Assembly: GCA_964385465.1 (NCBI GenBank)
Contig: CAYLPJ010000013.1
Coordinates: 1-64,000 of the forward strand
DNA from: CAYLPJ01 sp964385465
GTDB taxonomy: Bacteria; Planctomycetota; Phycisphaerae; SM23-33
Reading direction: 5' to 3'
Length of the DNA stretch: 64,000 nucleotides
Shown: one piece after another, positions 1-7,929 of the stretch
Numbering within the stretch: the stretch's first letter is position 1
Layout: the number at the start of each line of letters is the position of its first letter
Translations under genes and position numbers: made by a program
The notes under the pieces: model-generated
Database searches by the model: none
What the model saw: the letters and a program-made list of their open reading frames with translations, nothing else
Told to the model about the DNA's origin: nothing

Positions 1-75
1 CCGAGGATACGCCGCGTTTATGCGCCCGTCATCCACAGCTTCTGACAATACCTCCTCAAGGCGGAGAACAAGCTC

Positions 76-849
76 TTGAAGGCCTGCATAGAAAGCCGCG
101 ACAAGCAAATCGAAGAACTCAAGGAACAGGTCGCCGAACTCAAAGCTGCCGATGCGCAGAAGAAGATTGACGCATTGACCAAGGAACTTGCCAAGGCCAA
201 AAAGCAACTGACCGCTCTTAAAGGTAACGCCGAAGAGCCGCAGAAGGCGAACCCCGCGAAAAATGGGAAGAACAAGGCAGACCCCAATGCCGTGACCTTT
301 GACAGGACCGCGCACCAGAAGATCAAGATTCCGGAGGGGATGAAATGGGAATTTGCCGAATCGCCAGACGAGAAGCCAACCGGTAGGATGTCAGCTGCCT
401 ACACCCTTGGTCCGTTACCCAAGGGCATCAACGACAAGGACGCCTTGCGGTTCGTCGCCAAGGGCGAACTCGACAAGACATTTAGGGGGCGGAAACTGAC
501 GAAGACGCTGGCGACCGGCAAGAACCGCAAGTTTCCCGGTTCGGAGCCCGAAGGTACCGTAACCTATTACGTGTTCTATCTCGGTAGCGTCAAGGATCAG
601 ACAGTAGCGATCGCGACTTCGGTGGGTAAGAACGACAAGGCGAAAACGTTCTTCGACTTCGCATCCTGCCCGAATGAATGCGAGAAGAAGTTGGGATCGG
701 GGAAGTGTCATGTGCTTATCGTGAAGATTACCAGCAATCCAAATTGGGGAACCAAGAACTATGTGACCGTTGCTGGGAAGGATATACATCAAGGCTTTGT
801 TCGGACGGAATGCCGAAAGGCCGAACCGGGCAAGACGGTTCTTGATTGA
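76..849 (+). CDS. Hypothetical protein with N-terminal coiled coil; start uncertain
   Basis: I do not recognise the family. The 257-residue reading frame has no ATG near its beginning: it opens at a TTG (76), and an in-frame stop lies at 43-45. The true N-terminus may therefore be TTG, or the gene may be a 5'-broken remnant of something further upstream. Residues 1 to about 48 are a heptad-like Lys/Glu/Leu coiled coil with repeated KELAKAKKQL-type spacing. A Lys/Asn/Pro-rich linker follows (about 50-75), then a compact domain (about 80-257) with four cysteines, two of them in an FASCPNEC stretch. No signal peptide or membrane segment is seen. Codons are less GC-biased than those of genes after position 3490. 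It sits just upstream of a cluster of short repeats, so it belongs to the accessory patch. Confidence 0.5.
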   Translation: MKACIESRDKQIEELKEQVAELKAADAQKKIDALTKELAKAKKQLTALKGNAEEPQKANPAKNGKNKADPNAVTFDRTAHQKIKIPEGMKWEFAESPDEKPTGRMSAAYTLGPLPKGINDKDALRFVAKGELDKTFRGRKLTKTLATGKNRKFPGSEPEGTVTYYVFYLGSVKDQTVAIATSVGKNDKAKTFFDFASCPNECEKKLGSGKCHVLIVKITSNPNWGTKNYVTVAGKDIHQGFVRTECRKAEPGKTVLD

Positions 850-857
850 AACGAACG

Positions 858-881
858 GATATCGGGATATCGGGATATCGG
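858..881. repeat. Three tandem copies of an 8-bp unit
   Basis: The unit gatatcgg is repeated three times without error, starting 9 bases after the stop of the coiled-coil gene and running into the first leader-like repeat at 880. Its role is unknown; it may mark a junction. Confidence 0.7.
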
Positions 882-962
882 GGGAGAAGCGCCAGTAGCC
901 GGCGGAGAGTAGTGGATGGAAGAGCCATACGGTAAGGCAGTAGCAACCCGAACCGGCCCCGG
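880..962 (+). repeat. Copy 1 of a dispersed block shared with 2888-3001 (group II intron leader-like)
   Basis: From gggggagaagcgccagtagc to cgaaccggccccgg this segment is almost identical to 2888-3001, except that the second copy carries about 31 extra bases, an imperfect duplication of its own first part. The shared core reads YGKAVATRTGP in one frame. That wording is known to me from the leader that commonly precedes group II intron reverse transcriptase genes. Here the block is cut off after about 83 bp and followed by ggggacacacaacct repeats. Confidence 0.55.
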
Positions 963-970
963 ACTAATCG

Positions 971-1160
971 GGGGACACACAACCTATTACTTGTTGGCGG
1001 GGCGTCGGGGGAAACACGGGGACACGAAACACGGGGACACACAACCTATTTCCTGTTGACTGGGCGATTGGTTCGCCGTAGACTCTGGCCAACCGGGGGA
1101 CACACAACCTATTTCGAAGAAATAGGTTGTGTGTCCCCGTGTTTCAGGTTGTGTGTCCCC
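971..1160. repeat. Cluster of ggggacacacaacct repeats including a perfect 20-bp palindrome
   Basis: Direct copies of ggggacacacaacctatt start at 971 and 1033. At 1096-1115 and 1119-1138 two copies face each other as a perfect 20-bp inverted repeat with a 3-base loop (gaa). A further inverted copy ends at 1160. Such clusters are typical of REP-like palindromes, which in other genomes accompany REP-associated tyrosine transposases. No transposase is visible here. A diverged copy (gggatcacacaacctgt) lies at about 3241-3257. Confidence 0.75.
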
Positions 1161-1616
1161 GTGTTTCCAACCATATACGCAGCGAAGACGCCTGGATGGC
1201 GAACGCCATCGAAGGGCATTCCCGAGAAAGGCCTGAAGTACCCGACAGGTACAGTCGGATACTTCAGCCGAGACTACAAACAAGAGGCAGATGCGACGTT
1301 CCGGGGAATAGACGGGGCGAGACTCTTCGGGACGGAGGGCGAGTGTCTGTTGGGTGTAGCCAAGATCGGCGGCAAGATGCGCAAGGCGGTGAGGACGATA
1401 CATCGGGCAGGCTTCAAACACCCTGAACGGACAAACCCGTATTTGACTCCTGACGCGGACACGGGTTACCAGAGCGCGCTGGCGGCAGGACATCCGCTAT
1501 CGGCGACCGCCTACAAGCCCATCGGGGACGTATCGGTCCCGACGCGTACAATGAAGGAACGTTACCCAGAGGAGAAGGGATGGCAATGTACGGTAGTCCA
1601 CGAGGACAAGGAGTAG
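1056..1616 (+). CDS. Doubtful hypothetical ORF, 186 codons
   Basis: The first 45 or so codons run through the palindromic repeat cluster, so this part is unlikely to be genuine protein. From about 1200 on the reading looks more protein-like: a basic, Gly/Tyr-containing segment of about 135 residues with moderate third-position GC, similar to both neighbours in the accessory patch. I recognise no family, motif, signal peptide or ribosome binding site. The frame ends 37 bases inside the next gene (1580). It may be a remnant of a gene whose 5' end was replaced by the repeats, or a chance frame. Confidence 0.25.
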   Translation: MTGRLVRRRLWPTGGHTTYFEEIGCVSPCFRLCVPVFPTIYAAKTPGWRTPSKGIPEKGLKYPTGTVGYFSRDYKQEADATFRGIDGARLFGTEGECLLGVAKIGGKMRKAVRTIHRAGFKHPERTNPYLTPDADTGYQSALAAGHPLSATAYKPIGDVSVPTRTMKERYPEEKGWQCTVVHEDKE

Positions 1617-2869
1617 CGGCGCCAGTGTCGGCAGGGGACTGCGGCCGTACCTCCTCGTCTTACATGGCCGATGGAGAGAGGCATGTCGGAGGTCTCTTGC
1701 GACAACAAGCGCCGCGACACCTACGTCTACTTCTGGCGTGCGCACTGGGTGTCACGCTCGGTGCCGTGTTGGCGGTGAGATGTGGGGCAGCAGCGAAGGG
1801 CGCGGCCCGCCGCGCAGGGAGAGCAGCTTCCCCTGGTCCTATTGACTACGCAGACATCGTGAGGGTGGAATCAACCGGTATGCCGGATGGCAATGGAGTC
1901 TTGTACTACAGCCGACGGACAGGGCAGCGGAGCGATGGTCTTCTTGCCGTTCCATCCGCAGTTGGGATCGTCGACGCGATGTGGCACTGTCCCGCGCGGA
2001 GTCGCGATGGCGATGGAAAGGCTGGTATCATCGACAGATGCGGAAACTGGGTAGTTCCCCCCATCTTTGACGCGATCTCGCACTTCCGCAGCGGGAGGGC
2101 GGTCGCTAGCGTTGGGGGGAAGGTGGGCGTTGTCGACAACTCCGGCCGCTGGGTGGTAAGGCCAGGGGTCTACGAACAGATACTCTCGTTCGAGGGTGGG
2201 ATGGCGCCATGTCAGCGTGATGGCGTGTGGGGCTTCCTCCGGCTGGATGGGAGCGTCCAGATATCGCCTAAGTATGCTGAAGCACGAAGCTTCGCGGATG
2301 GGTTGGCTGTTGTTCGAGATGGGGACAAGTGGTATTGCATAGATCGACGGGGAGATGTGCGCTTCGAGATGTCGGACGAGCCGCCCGGACGGAAGTTTGT
2401 CTGGGGCCGGCTTCTAGTTAGCGAGGAGACCATGGGGAAGAAGATGGCTCACTTCGGGGCAGCGCCGAAGTACGGTTACGTGTCGAGTGATGGCAACGTT
2501 GCCGTTCCACTGCGCTATGACTACGCCGAGGAGTTCTCGGAGGGGTTGGCAGTTGTTGGGATGGACAGCAACGATCCCAGGGACATCCTTGCCAACCAAT
2601 ACGGCGCGATTGACATGCACGGGAAGAATGTTGTGCCCGCGAAGTATGCGCGACTCCGTGCCTTCCGGGATGGGCTGGCGGCCTTTCGTGAGGGAGGAAG
2701 ATGGGGCTACTTGGACCGTGGCGGAGGAATTGCCATTCCCGCGCGATTTGAGAAGGCTCTGTCTTTCGCTGATGGAGTTGCGGTGGTGTCCGTGGAGGGC
2801 AAGGTATGCGTCATTGATATGGCTGGCCGGGTCTTGATCAAGACAGGCTTGGAGTGGGTCGAGTTCTGA
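1580..2869 (+). CDS. WG-repeat protein with N-terminal membrane anchor or signal
   Basis: The 429-residue product has a hydrophobic segment at about residues 48-66 (LLLACALGVTLGAVLAV) and then at least five repeats of the WG family. Their pattern is F..GLAVV..G.KWG(Y/F)(I/L)D..G...I..(K/R)(Y/F). Clear examples include FADGLAVVRDGDKW, FSEGLAVV, FRDGLAAFREGGRWGY and FADGVAVVSVEGK. WG repeats form propeller-like or extended beta structures and usually bind other proteins or surface ligands; no enzymatic residues are evident. The start is ambiguous. ATG 1580 and ATG 1586 lie just after ggagaaggg (1571-1579), while ATG 1664 would give a better signal peptide but has no ribosome binding site. The protein most likely faces the periplasm or cell exterior. 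Confidence 0.8.
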   Translation: MAMYGSPRGQGVAAPVSAGDCGRTSSSYMADGERHVGGLLRQQAPRHLRLLLACALGVTLGAVLAVRCGAAAKGAARRAGRAASPGPIDYADIVRVESTGMPDGNGVLYYSRRTGQRSDGLLAVPSAVGIVDAMWHCPARSRDGDGKAGIIDRCGNWVVPPIFDAISHFRSGRAVASVGGKVGVVDNSGRWVVRPGVYEQILSFEGGMAPCQRDGVWGFLRLDGSVQISPKYAEARSFADGLAVVRDGDKWYCIDRRGDVRFEMSDEPPGRKFVWGRLLVSEETMGKKMAHFGAAPKYGYVSSDGNVAVPLRYDYAEEFSEGLAVVGMDSNDPRDILANQYGAIDMHGKNVVPAKYARLRAFRDGLAAFREGGRWGYLDRGGGIAIPARFEKALSFADGVAVVSVEGKVCVIDMAGRVLIKTGLEWVEF

Positions 2870-2887
2870 CGGATACTGCGGCCCATA

Positions 2888-3330
2888 GGGGGAGATGCGC
2901 CAGTAGCCGGCGGTAATCGCGGGAGACGCGCCGGCAACCGGCGGAGAGTAGTGGATGGAAGAGCCATACGGTAAGGCAGTAGCGACCCGAACCGGCCCCG
3001 AGCCGTGGCGGTGCGGCGGTAACGCCGTGGCGCAAGCGTCGGCAGGGGGCGTGCGGGCTGGGTATTCAGCCGCGAAACATTCTCGTCCGGGGCGTCGAGG
3101 CGATTCCCCTACGCCGAAGACCTCACCGGCCGCGTCGCCATCGCGAGATGCGGTCGGACCCCGCGCGGTCGTAGACCCCATGCACGTACGCAAACTCTCC
3201 GCACGGGAACTGGGAGGTCCCGCTGTCGGCCGCCGAATCGGGGATCACACAACCTGTCTCTCTCTTTCGGCTTGCCCCGAGGCGTCCCGTGGGGCAACCG
3301 GTTCGAGGACGCAGGCGTCTGCGCCATTCA
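2888..3330 (+). other. Remnant resembling the leader of a group II intron/reverse transcriptase locus (fills 2870-3491)
   Basis: This stretch between the WG-repeat gene and the sulfatase has no convincing gene. It begins with the second copy of the 880-962 block and continues for about 300 bp. Translation in shifting frames gives PYGKAVATRTGPEP and, around 3160-3225, DPARS-TPCTYANSPHGNWEVPLS broken by a stop. From memory this wording is characteristic of the conserved leader in front of group II intron reverse transcriptases. No reverse transcriptase follows: at 3241 the block passes into a diverged ggggacacacaacct repeat. From 3330 to 3491 I see nothing beyond GC-rich spacer. The identification rests on recall and needs a nucleotide search. 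Confidence 0.4.
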
Positions 3331-3491
3331 TCCCACGCTGGCCAGCCTACCCGGTCCGCGACGCCCGGTCAACTTGTCGCGCACGCTTGACCCCCGGCCG
3401 GGGGAGGCGAGAATGGGGGGCGTCAAACGGGGGCGGGGGCGGCTTTGGGTTGGTCTGAGGACGTGTTGGTCGGGCGGGCGAGGGTGTTGCC

Positions 3492-4889
3492 ATGTCGAAA
3501 TCGCGGCCGAACCTGTTGTTCCTGATGACCGACCACCAGCGGGCGGACAGCCTCGGGATGGTTCAGGGCGGGGTGGAGGTCACGCCGAACCTCAACCGGC
3601 TGGCCGGTCGATCCTGCCGTTTCACAAGGGCTTACAACACGTGCCCGCTGTGCGCGCCGGCGCGGACGGCCCTGGCGACGGGGCGGTATCCGACGCGGAC
3701 GGGGATCCCCGTCAACGACTTCGCCGGGGTCGGCGCACGCGAGTTGCCCACGCTGCACCGGCAACTGGCAGAGGCCGGGTACGAGATGGGGCACATCGGC
3801 GTCCATCACGTCCGCGTTCGGCCGGACCTGCGGGAGGGTATCGACTGGTCGACGTGGTTCGGGCGGGAGGAATACGCCGCGTACGCGGCGGAGCAGGGGG
3901 TCGGCGGGTGGCGGCGGGAGGCGTACAAGCGGCGGATCACCGAGCGTCACGGGGAGGTCCGCGAGGCGGTGGGGTACTCGAACACCCGCGTGGGCACCTG
4001 GCCGGGCGCGGCGGGGCACTTCATGGACGCCCGGTGGGGTCGCGAGGCGGCGGGGTTCCTTCGGCGGAGGCACGCGGGCCCGCTGGCGCTGTTCGTGCAC
4101 CTCTGGGCCCCGCACCCGCCGCTGGTCCTGCCGGAGCCGTACGCGGGGCTTTTCGACCCGGAACGGCTGGAACTGCCTGAGAACGTTGGGCTTGCGGGCG
4201 AGGGCGAGCCGGCCAACCGCCGGGCGGGCATCGCGGCGCAGCTCGGGGCGGGGCTGGATGAGCGGCAGTGGCGGGGAGTCTGGGCGGCCCATCTCGGGCT
4301 GGTGCGCCTCGCCGACGACGCCCTCGGCGGCGTGCTGGACGCCCTCGACACGGCCGGGCTCGCCGAGAGCACCGTCACGTGCTTCACGGTCGATCACGGC
4401 GACATGCTGGGCCAGCACGGGATGTACCAGAAAATGGAGCTGTACGAGCCCGCCGTCCGCGTGCCGCTGCTGCTGGCCGCCCCGGACGGGCAGAGCGGGG
4501 CCTTCGACGCGTGCGTCAGCCACCTCGACGTGCTGCCGACGCTGTGCGACCTGCTGGGCGTCGAGCGCCCGGGGGACATCGACGGCGTGAGCCTCGCGGC
4601 GACGGTTCGGGAGGGTGAGCGGCCGGCGGAGCGGACGGTGTTTTCCCAGTATTCCGGGAATCCCGTGATGGGTGACATTCGCAGGGGTGCGATCACGCGG
4701 CGGTGGAAATACGTCTTCGACCCGGACGCGGAGGCGGAGCTGTACGACCTGGCCGCCGACCCGCAGGAGATGACCAACCTGGCCGGGGACCCCTCCCGCG
4801 CGGAGACGCTGTCGGCCCTCCACGCCGAGGCCCGCCGATGGCACGAGGGGAAGGAGGACTGGGTCCGCTGGCCCGACCGCCCGGCGTAG
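3492..4889 (+). CDS. Sulfatase (formylglycine-dependent, alkaline phosphatase superfamily)
   Basis: The 465-residue enzyme has the sulfatase signature CxPxR as CAPAR, with Cys54 the residue converted to formylglycine. The N-terminal metal-binding stretch (NLLFLMTDHQRAD, residues 7-19) and the second metal/active-site block VDHGDMLGQHG (Asp301, His302) with a following Lys are also present. The length fits the family. It hydrolyses sulfate esters, presumably of sulfated polysaccharides or oligosaccharides, and needs a formylglycine-generating enzyme or anaerobic maturase encoded elsewhere. No N-terminal signal peptide is visible from ATG 3492, so a cytoplasmic or non-classical location is possible; periplasmic planctomycete sulfatases usually carry one. 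It is followed by strong inverted repeats and then by a GH38-like enzyme on the same strand, which suggests a shared glycan-degrading role. The exact substrate cannot be told from the sequence. Confidence 0.9.
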   Translation: MSKSRPNLLFLMTDHQRADSLGMVQGGVEVTPNLNRLAGRSCRFTRAYNTCPLCAPARTALATGRYPTRTGIPVNDFAGVGARELPTLHRQLAEAGYEMGHIGVHHVRVRPDLREGIDWSTWFGREEYAAYAAEQGVGGWRREAYKRRITERHGEVREAVGYSNTRVGTWPGAAGHFMDARWGREAAGFLRRRHAGPLALFVHLWAPHPPLVLPEPYAGLFDPERLELPENVGLAGEGEPANRRAGIAAQLGAGLDERQWRGVWAAHLGLVRLADDALGGVLDALDTAGLAESTVTCFTVDHGDMLGQHGMYQKMELYEPAVRVPLLLAAPDGQSGAFDACVSHLDVLPTLCDLLGVERPGDIDGVSLAATVREGERPAERTVFSQYSGNPVMGDIRRGAITRRWKYVFDPDAEAELYDLAADPQEMTNLAGDPSRAETLSALHAEARRWHEGKEDWVRWPDRPA

Positions 4890-4900
4890 CGGTGCCCGGC

Positions 4901-4958
4901 GGGTGGACAGCAGTGTCCACCCCTGTCCGCCGTGTCCTCCCCCGGCGGGGGCGGACAG
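4901..4958. terminator. Two adjacent inverted repeats after the sulfatase gene
   Basis: gggtggaca (4901-4909) pairs with tgtccaccc (4914-4922), and ctgtccgcc (4923-4931) pairs with ggcggacag (4950-4958), with an inner ccccc/ggggg stem. The sequence starts 12 bases after the sulfatase stop and could form two consecutive hairpins. There is no following T run, so it is a terminator-like structure rather than a textbook intrinsic terminator. It could equally be an operator, since a related tgtcca/tggaca pair recurs at about 5017-5040. Confidence 0.35.
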
Positions 4959-5114
4959 GAGGGCGAGTTATGTAAAATCTTGATGGGCAAGGGGTTGTGT
5001 TAAAGACCGTGACTGTGTGTCCATTGTCCCAAGGGTGGACAGAACTGACACATCGCGTTGTGGGGGGGTAGACTGACCGGGTGGCACTGCCGGGGGGAGG
5101 AAGGCGGTCGGAGC

Positions 5115-7772
5115 ATGGCTCGGCGACGGATCGGACGGCGAGGGTTCCTTCGGTCGGCGGGGCTGGGTGCCGCCTGGCTGGCGAGCGGCTCGGCGGGGGG
5201 GCATCCGCCCGGACCGGCGGGCACCCCGGCGGGGTCGGCGGGTCCGGCGGTCGCCTCGGCGGTGCCCGCCGCCGACCCCCGCGGCGAGCTGCGGGTGTAC
5301 ATCTCCGTCGACGACCACACCGACTACCTGTGGTCCGGCGACGAGGACGCCTGCCGCCGGGCGTTCGTGGAGATGCTGGACTACTACGTCGCCCAGGCCG
5401 ACCGGACCGCCTCGGACCCGCCGGACTACCAGGGGCGGTTCGCCTGCGACGGGAGCTTCTGGCTGTGGACCTACGAGCGGGCCCGCCCGGGCAAGCCCTT
5501 CGCCAGGCTGATCGAGCGGATCCGCAGCGGGCACATCACCGTGCCCATCACCCCGCTGGTGGTCTGCTACGGCGGGACCCCGGCCGAGGGGGTCCTGCGG
5601 GGCCTCTACTACGCCGGGCGGATCGAGCGGGAGCACAAGCTCCGCCTGCCGCTGGCGCGGGTGGTCGAGAGCCAGGTCCTGCCCTACGGGCTCGGCGGGC
5701 TCCTGGCGGGAGCGGGGGCGAGGTACCTGTGGCACGGCGTTTGCGCGTGCGCGACGAAGGTCCCCGGCGGCTGCCGCAAGCCCCGCCAGCACGAGGTGTA
5801 CTGGTGGGCCGGCCGGGGGGGCAGGCGGCTGCTGACCAAGTGGTACACGCTCTGGCAGGGCAGCAACAAATCGCTGGGCGGCTACGCGGAGGCCCGGCAT
5901 CCGGCGCGGGCGATCCGGTTCGTCTCGGCCAGCGAGGCGTTCGCCCGGCGCCACCGCTGGCCGGTGATTGGGCTGTTCGGCAAGGGCTGGGACGACCTGT
6001 CGACGCGGACGGACGAGTTCGTAAAGGTCGCCCGCGCCGAGAGCAAGCCCGGGCGGCGGGTGATCGTCTCCAACGAGGTGGACTACTTCGGCGACCTCGA
6101 GCGGACCTGCGGTCGGGAGGTCCCGGAGTTTGCCGCGGCGTTCGGCAACGAGTGGGACGTGCTCGTCGCCTCGATGGCCGAGGTCACCGCGTCGGTCCGG
6201 CGGGCGGTCGAGCGGCTCCGCGCGGCCGAGGCGATGGCGGCGCTGGTCTGCTCCCGCCGCCCGGACCTGCTGGTCGACCGCCGGGAGGCCCGCGAGAGGG
6301 CGTGGATGAATCTCGGGCTGTACTACGAGCACGACTGGTGCGCCAACGGTCGGGTCAGCCGCAAGGACCGGGCCCGCTGGCAGCGGCGGATCGCGTCCGG
6401 CGTGACCGGCTACGTGGACGCCCTTGCCTCCGACGCGACGAAGGCCCTGGCGGGCATGGTCCGCAAGCCGGCGGGGCGGCGGAGGCTGCTGGCGTTCAAC
6501 CCCCTCGGCTGGGCGCGAACCGATGCCGTGGACGTGCCTTACGACGGCGAGGCGGTTCCCGCCGTGGTGGACGTCGCCACGGGCAAGCCCGCGCCCGCCG
6601 AGGTGATCCCCCTGGCCGGCCGGCGTGTGCTTCGCGTCCTCGCCACGGACCTGCCGCCGGTGGGCTACAAGGTCTACGAGCTCGGCGAGGCCGCCGCTCC
6701 GGCCTCCCCGGCCGCCTCGGCCCCGACCGCCGCCGGCGACGTGCTGGACGATGCTCGCTACCGCGTTCGCCTCGCCGGCAGCGGGGCGGTGGTGAGCGTG
6801 CTGGACAAGGCCCGCGGCGGGCGGGAGCTGATCCGCCGCGTGGGCGGGCAGTTCGCCAACGACCTCGGCGGCGGCGAGGGGCGCGTCGAGGTCGAGTCGG
6901 CGGGCGGCGTCTCGGCGACGCTTCGGGCGACGGCCCCGACGCCGCTGCCCCACGTCACGCGGGTGACGCTGGTCCGGGGCGTGGACCGGATCGCGATCCG
7001 CAACGAGATCACCGCCAACTTCCGCGACGTGCGGACGTGGTCGTTCGGGCTGAATCTCGACCAGCCCACCTGCCGCCACGAGGAGGTCGGGGCCGTCATC
7101 CGCGCCCGGCGGCTGGCTGACGGCGGGCACTACTCGCCGATCAACGCCCGCACGGACTGGCTGACGCTCAACCACTTTGTCGACGTCGCCGGGCAGGGCG
7201 GCGACGGCGTGACGCTCTCCAGTGCCGACTGCTGCTTCTTCCGCCTCGGCGAGAGCACGCCCGGGCGGCTGGATACGAAGACCCCGCGGCTGCGCGTGCT
7301 CGCCGGCGGGCAGGTCGACGGGCCCGGCCTGGGCATCCCCGCCCAGGACGGGGACGAGCGCTTCCTCCAGCGGTTCGCCCTCCGCGGCCACGGGGCGTAC
7401 GACGAAGCGGCCGCCATGCGGTTCGCCCTGGAGCACCAGAACCCGCCGGTGGGCGTGTGGCTCGGCGAGGGCGGGGCGGACCTGCCGGCCGAGGGGTTCT
7501 CGCTGGTCCGCGTCGCCGACCCGGACGTGCTGCTGTGGGCGCTGAAGCCGGCCGAGGACGACCCGGCGGGTGCGGTGGTGGCCCGGCTGTGGAACCTCGG
7601 CGGCGAGCCGGCGTCGGCGGGCCTTCAGTGGCGCGGGGGCGAGTTGGCGGGGGCCGAGCGCATCACGCACATCGAGACGCCGGAAGGCCCCGCGCGCGTC
7701 GGCGATGGCGTGCTCGGCGACCGCCTGGCGGCGCACGGGATGAGCAGCTTCCTGTTGCGAACGCGGGGCTGA
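5115..7772 (+). CDS. Tat-exported GH38-like (alpha-mannosidase family) glycosidase
   Basis: The 885-residue protein starts at ATG 5115, giving a twin-arginine signal (RRRIGRRGFLRSAGLGAAWLA) with a purine-rich stretch upstream; longer in-frame starts lack a signal. The N-terminal catalytic region matches GH38: the zinc-binding HxDxxW appears as His68, Asp70, Trp73, followed by a DGSFWLWTYER block and a TIM-like barrel. A middle helical bundle follows (about 290-400), then a large beta-sandwich domain to the end with the usual mannosidase close (ARLWNLGG). GH38 enzymes cleave alpha-mannosides with retention using an Asp nucleophile. At the place where that Asp is expected (before the YGLGGLLAGAG segment) the sequence has ESQ with Gln187, so the activity may be altered or lost. 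It lies between a sulfatase and an MFS transporter, which fits periplasmic glycan processing. Confidence 0.75.
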   Translation: MARRRIGRRGFLRSAGLGAAWLASGSAGGHPPGPAGTPAGSAGPAVASAVPAADPRGELRVYISVDDHTDYLWSGDEDACRRAFVEMLDYYVAQADRTASDPPDYQGRFACDGSFWLWTYERARPGKPFARLIERIRSGHITVPITPLVVCYGGTPAEGVLRGLYYAGRIEREHKLRLPLARVVESQVLPYGLGGLLAGAGARYLWHGVCACATKVPGGCRKPRQHEVYWWAGRGGRRLLTKWYTLWQGSNKSLGGYAEARHPARAIRFVSASEAFARRHRWPVIGLFGKGWDDLSTRTDEFVKVARAESKPGRRVIVSNEVDYFGDLERTCGREVPEFAAAFGNEWDVLVASMAEVTASVRRAVERLRAAEAMAALVCSRRPDLLVDRREARERAWMNLGLYYEHDWCANGRVSRKDRARWQRRIASGVTGYVDALASDATKALAGMVRKPAGRRRLLAFNPLGWARTDAVDVPYDGEAVPAVVDVATGKPAPAEVIPLAGRRVLRVLATDLPPVGYKVYELGEAAAPASPAASAPTAAGDVLDDARYRVRLAGSGAVVSVLDKARGGRELIRRVGGQFANDLGGGEGRVEVESAGGVSATLRATAPTPLPHVTRVTLVRGVDRIAIRNEITANFRDVRTWSFGLNLDQPTCRHEEVGAVIRARRLADGGHYSPINARTDWLTLNHFVDVAGQGGDGVTLSSADCCFFRLGESTPGRLDTKTPRLRVLAGGQVDGPGLGIPAQDGDERFLQRFALRGHGAYDEAAAMRFALEHQNPPVGVWLGEGGADLPAEGFSLVRVADPDVLLWALKPAEDDPAGAVVARLWNLGGEPASAGLQWRGGELAGAERITHIETPEGPARVGDGVLGDRLAAHGMSSFLLRTRG

Positions 7773-7876
7773 GCGTCCTGCGAGGCTGCTGGGCTGCGGT
7801 CGGTCTGGCGCCCGGCTTTCTCTTGCGGGGGGCGTGGTCGCCCGGTAGACTCCGCGTCCGTCGTGGTCGCGTTGGT

Positions 7877-7897
7877 GCGGCGCCGGCGGGGCGCCGC
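7877..7897. promoter_or_regulatory. Perfect 8-bp hairpin in the leader of the transporter gene
   Basis: gcggcgcc (7877-7884) and ggcgccgc (7890-7897) are exact inverted copies around a 5-base loop, ending 32 bases before the transporter ATG. It could be a weak terminator for the upstream glycosidase gene or a translational/attenuation element. No T run follows. Confidence 0.35.
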
Positions 7898-7929
7898 GAC
7901 TCGTCGTTCTCTTCGCAGGCGGACTTTCT

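Noticed and set aside
2870..3060. Possible group II intron domain V at the second leader-like block
   Set aside because: I looked for a GAGCCGTATG...GTACGGTTC-type hairpin and did not find a convincing one; only the leader-like wording is present.
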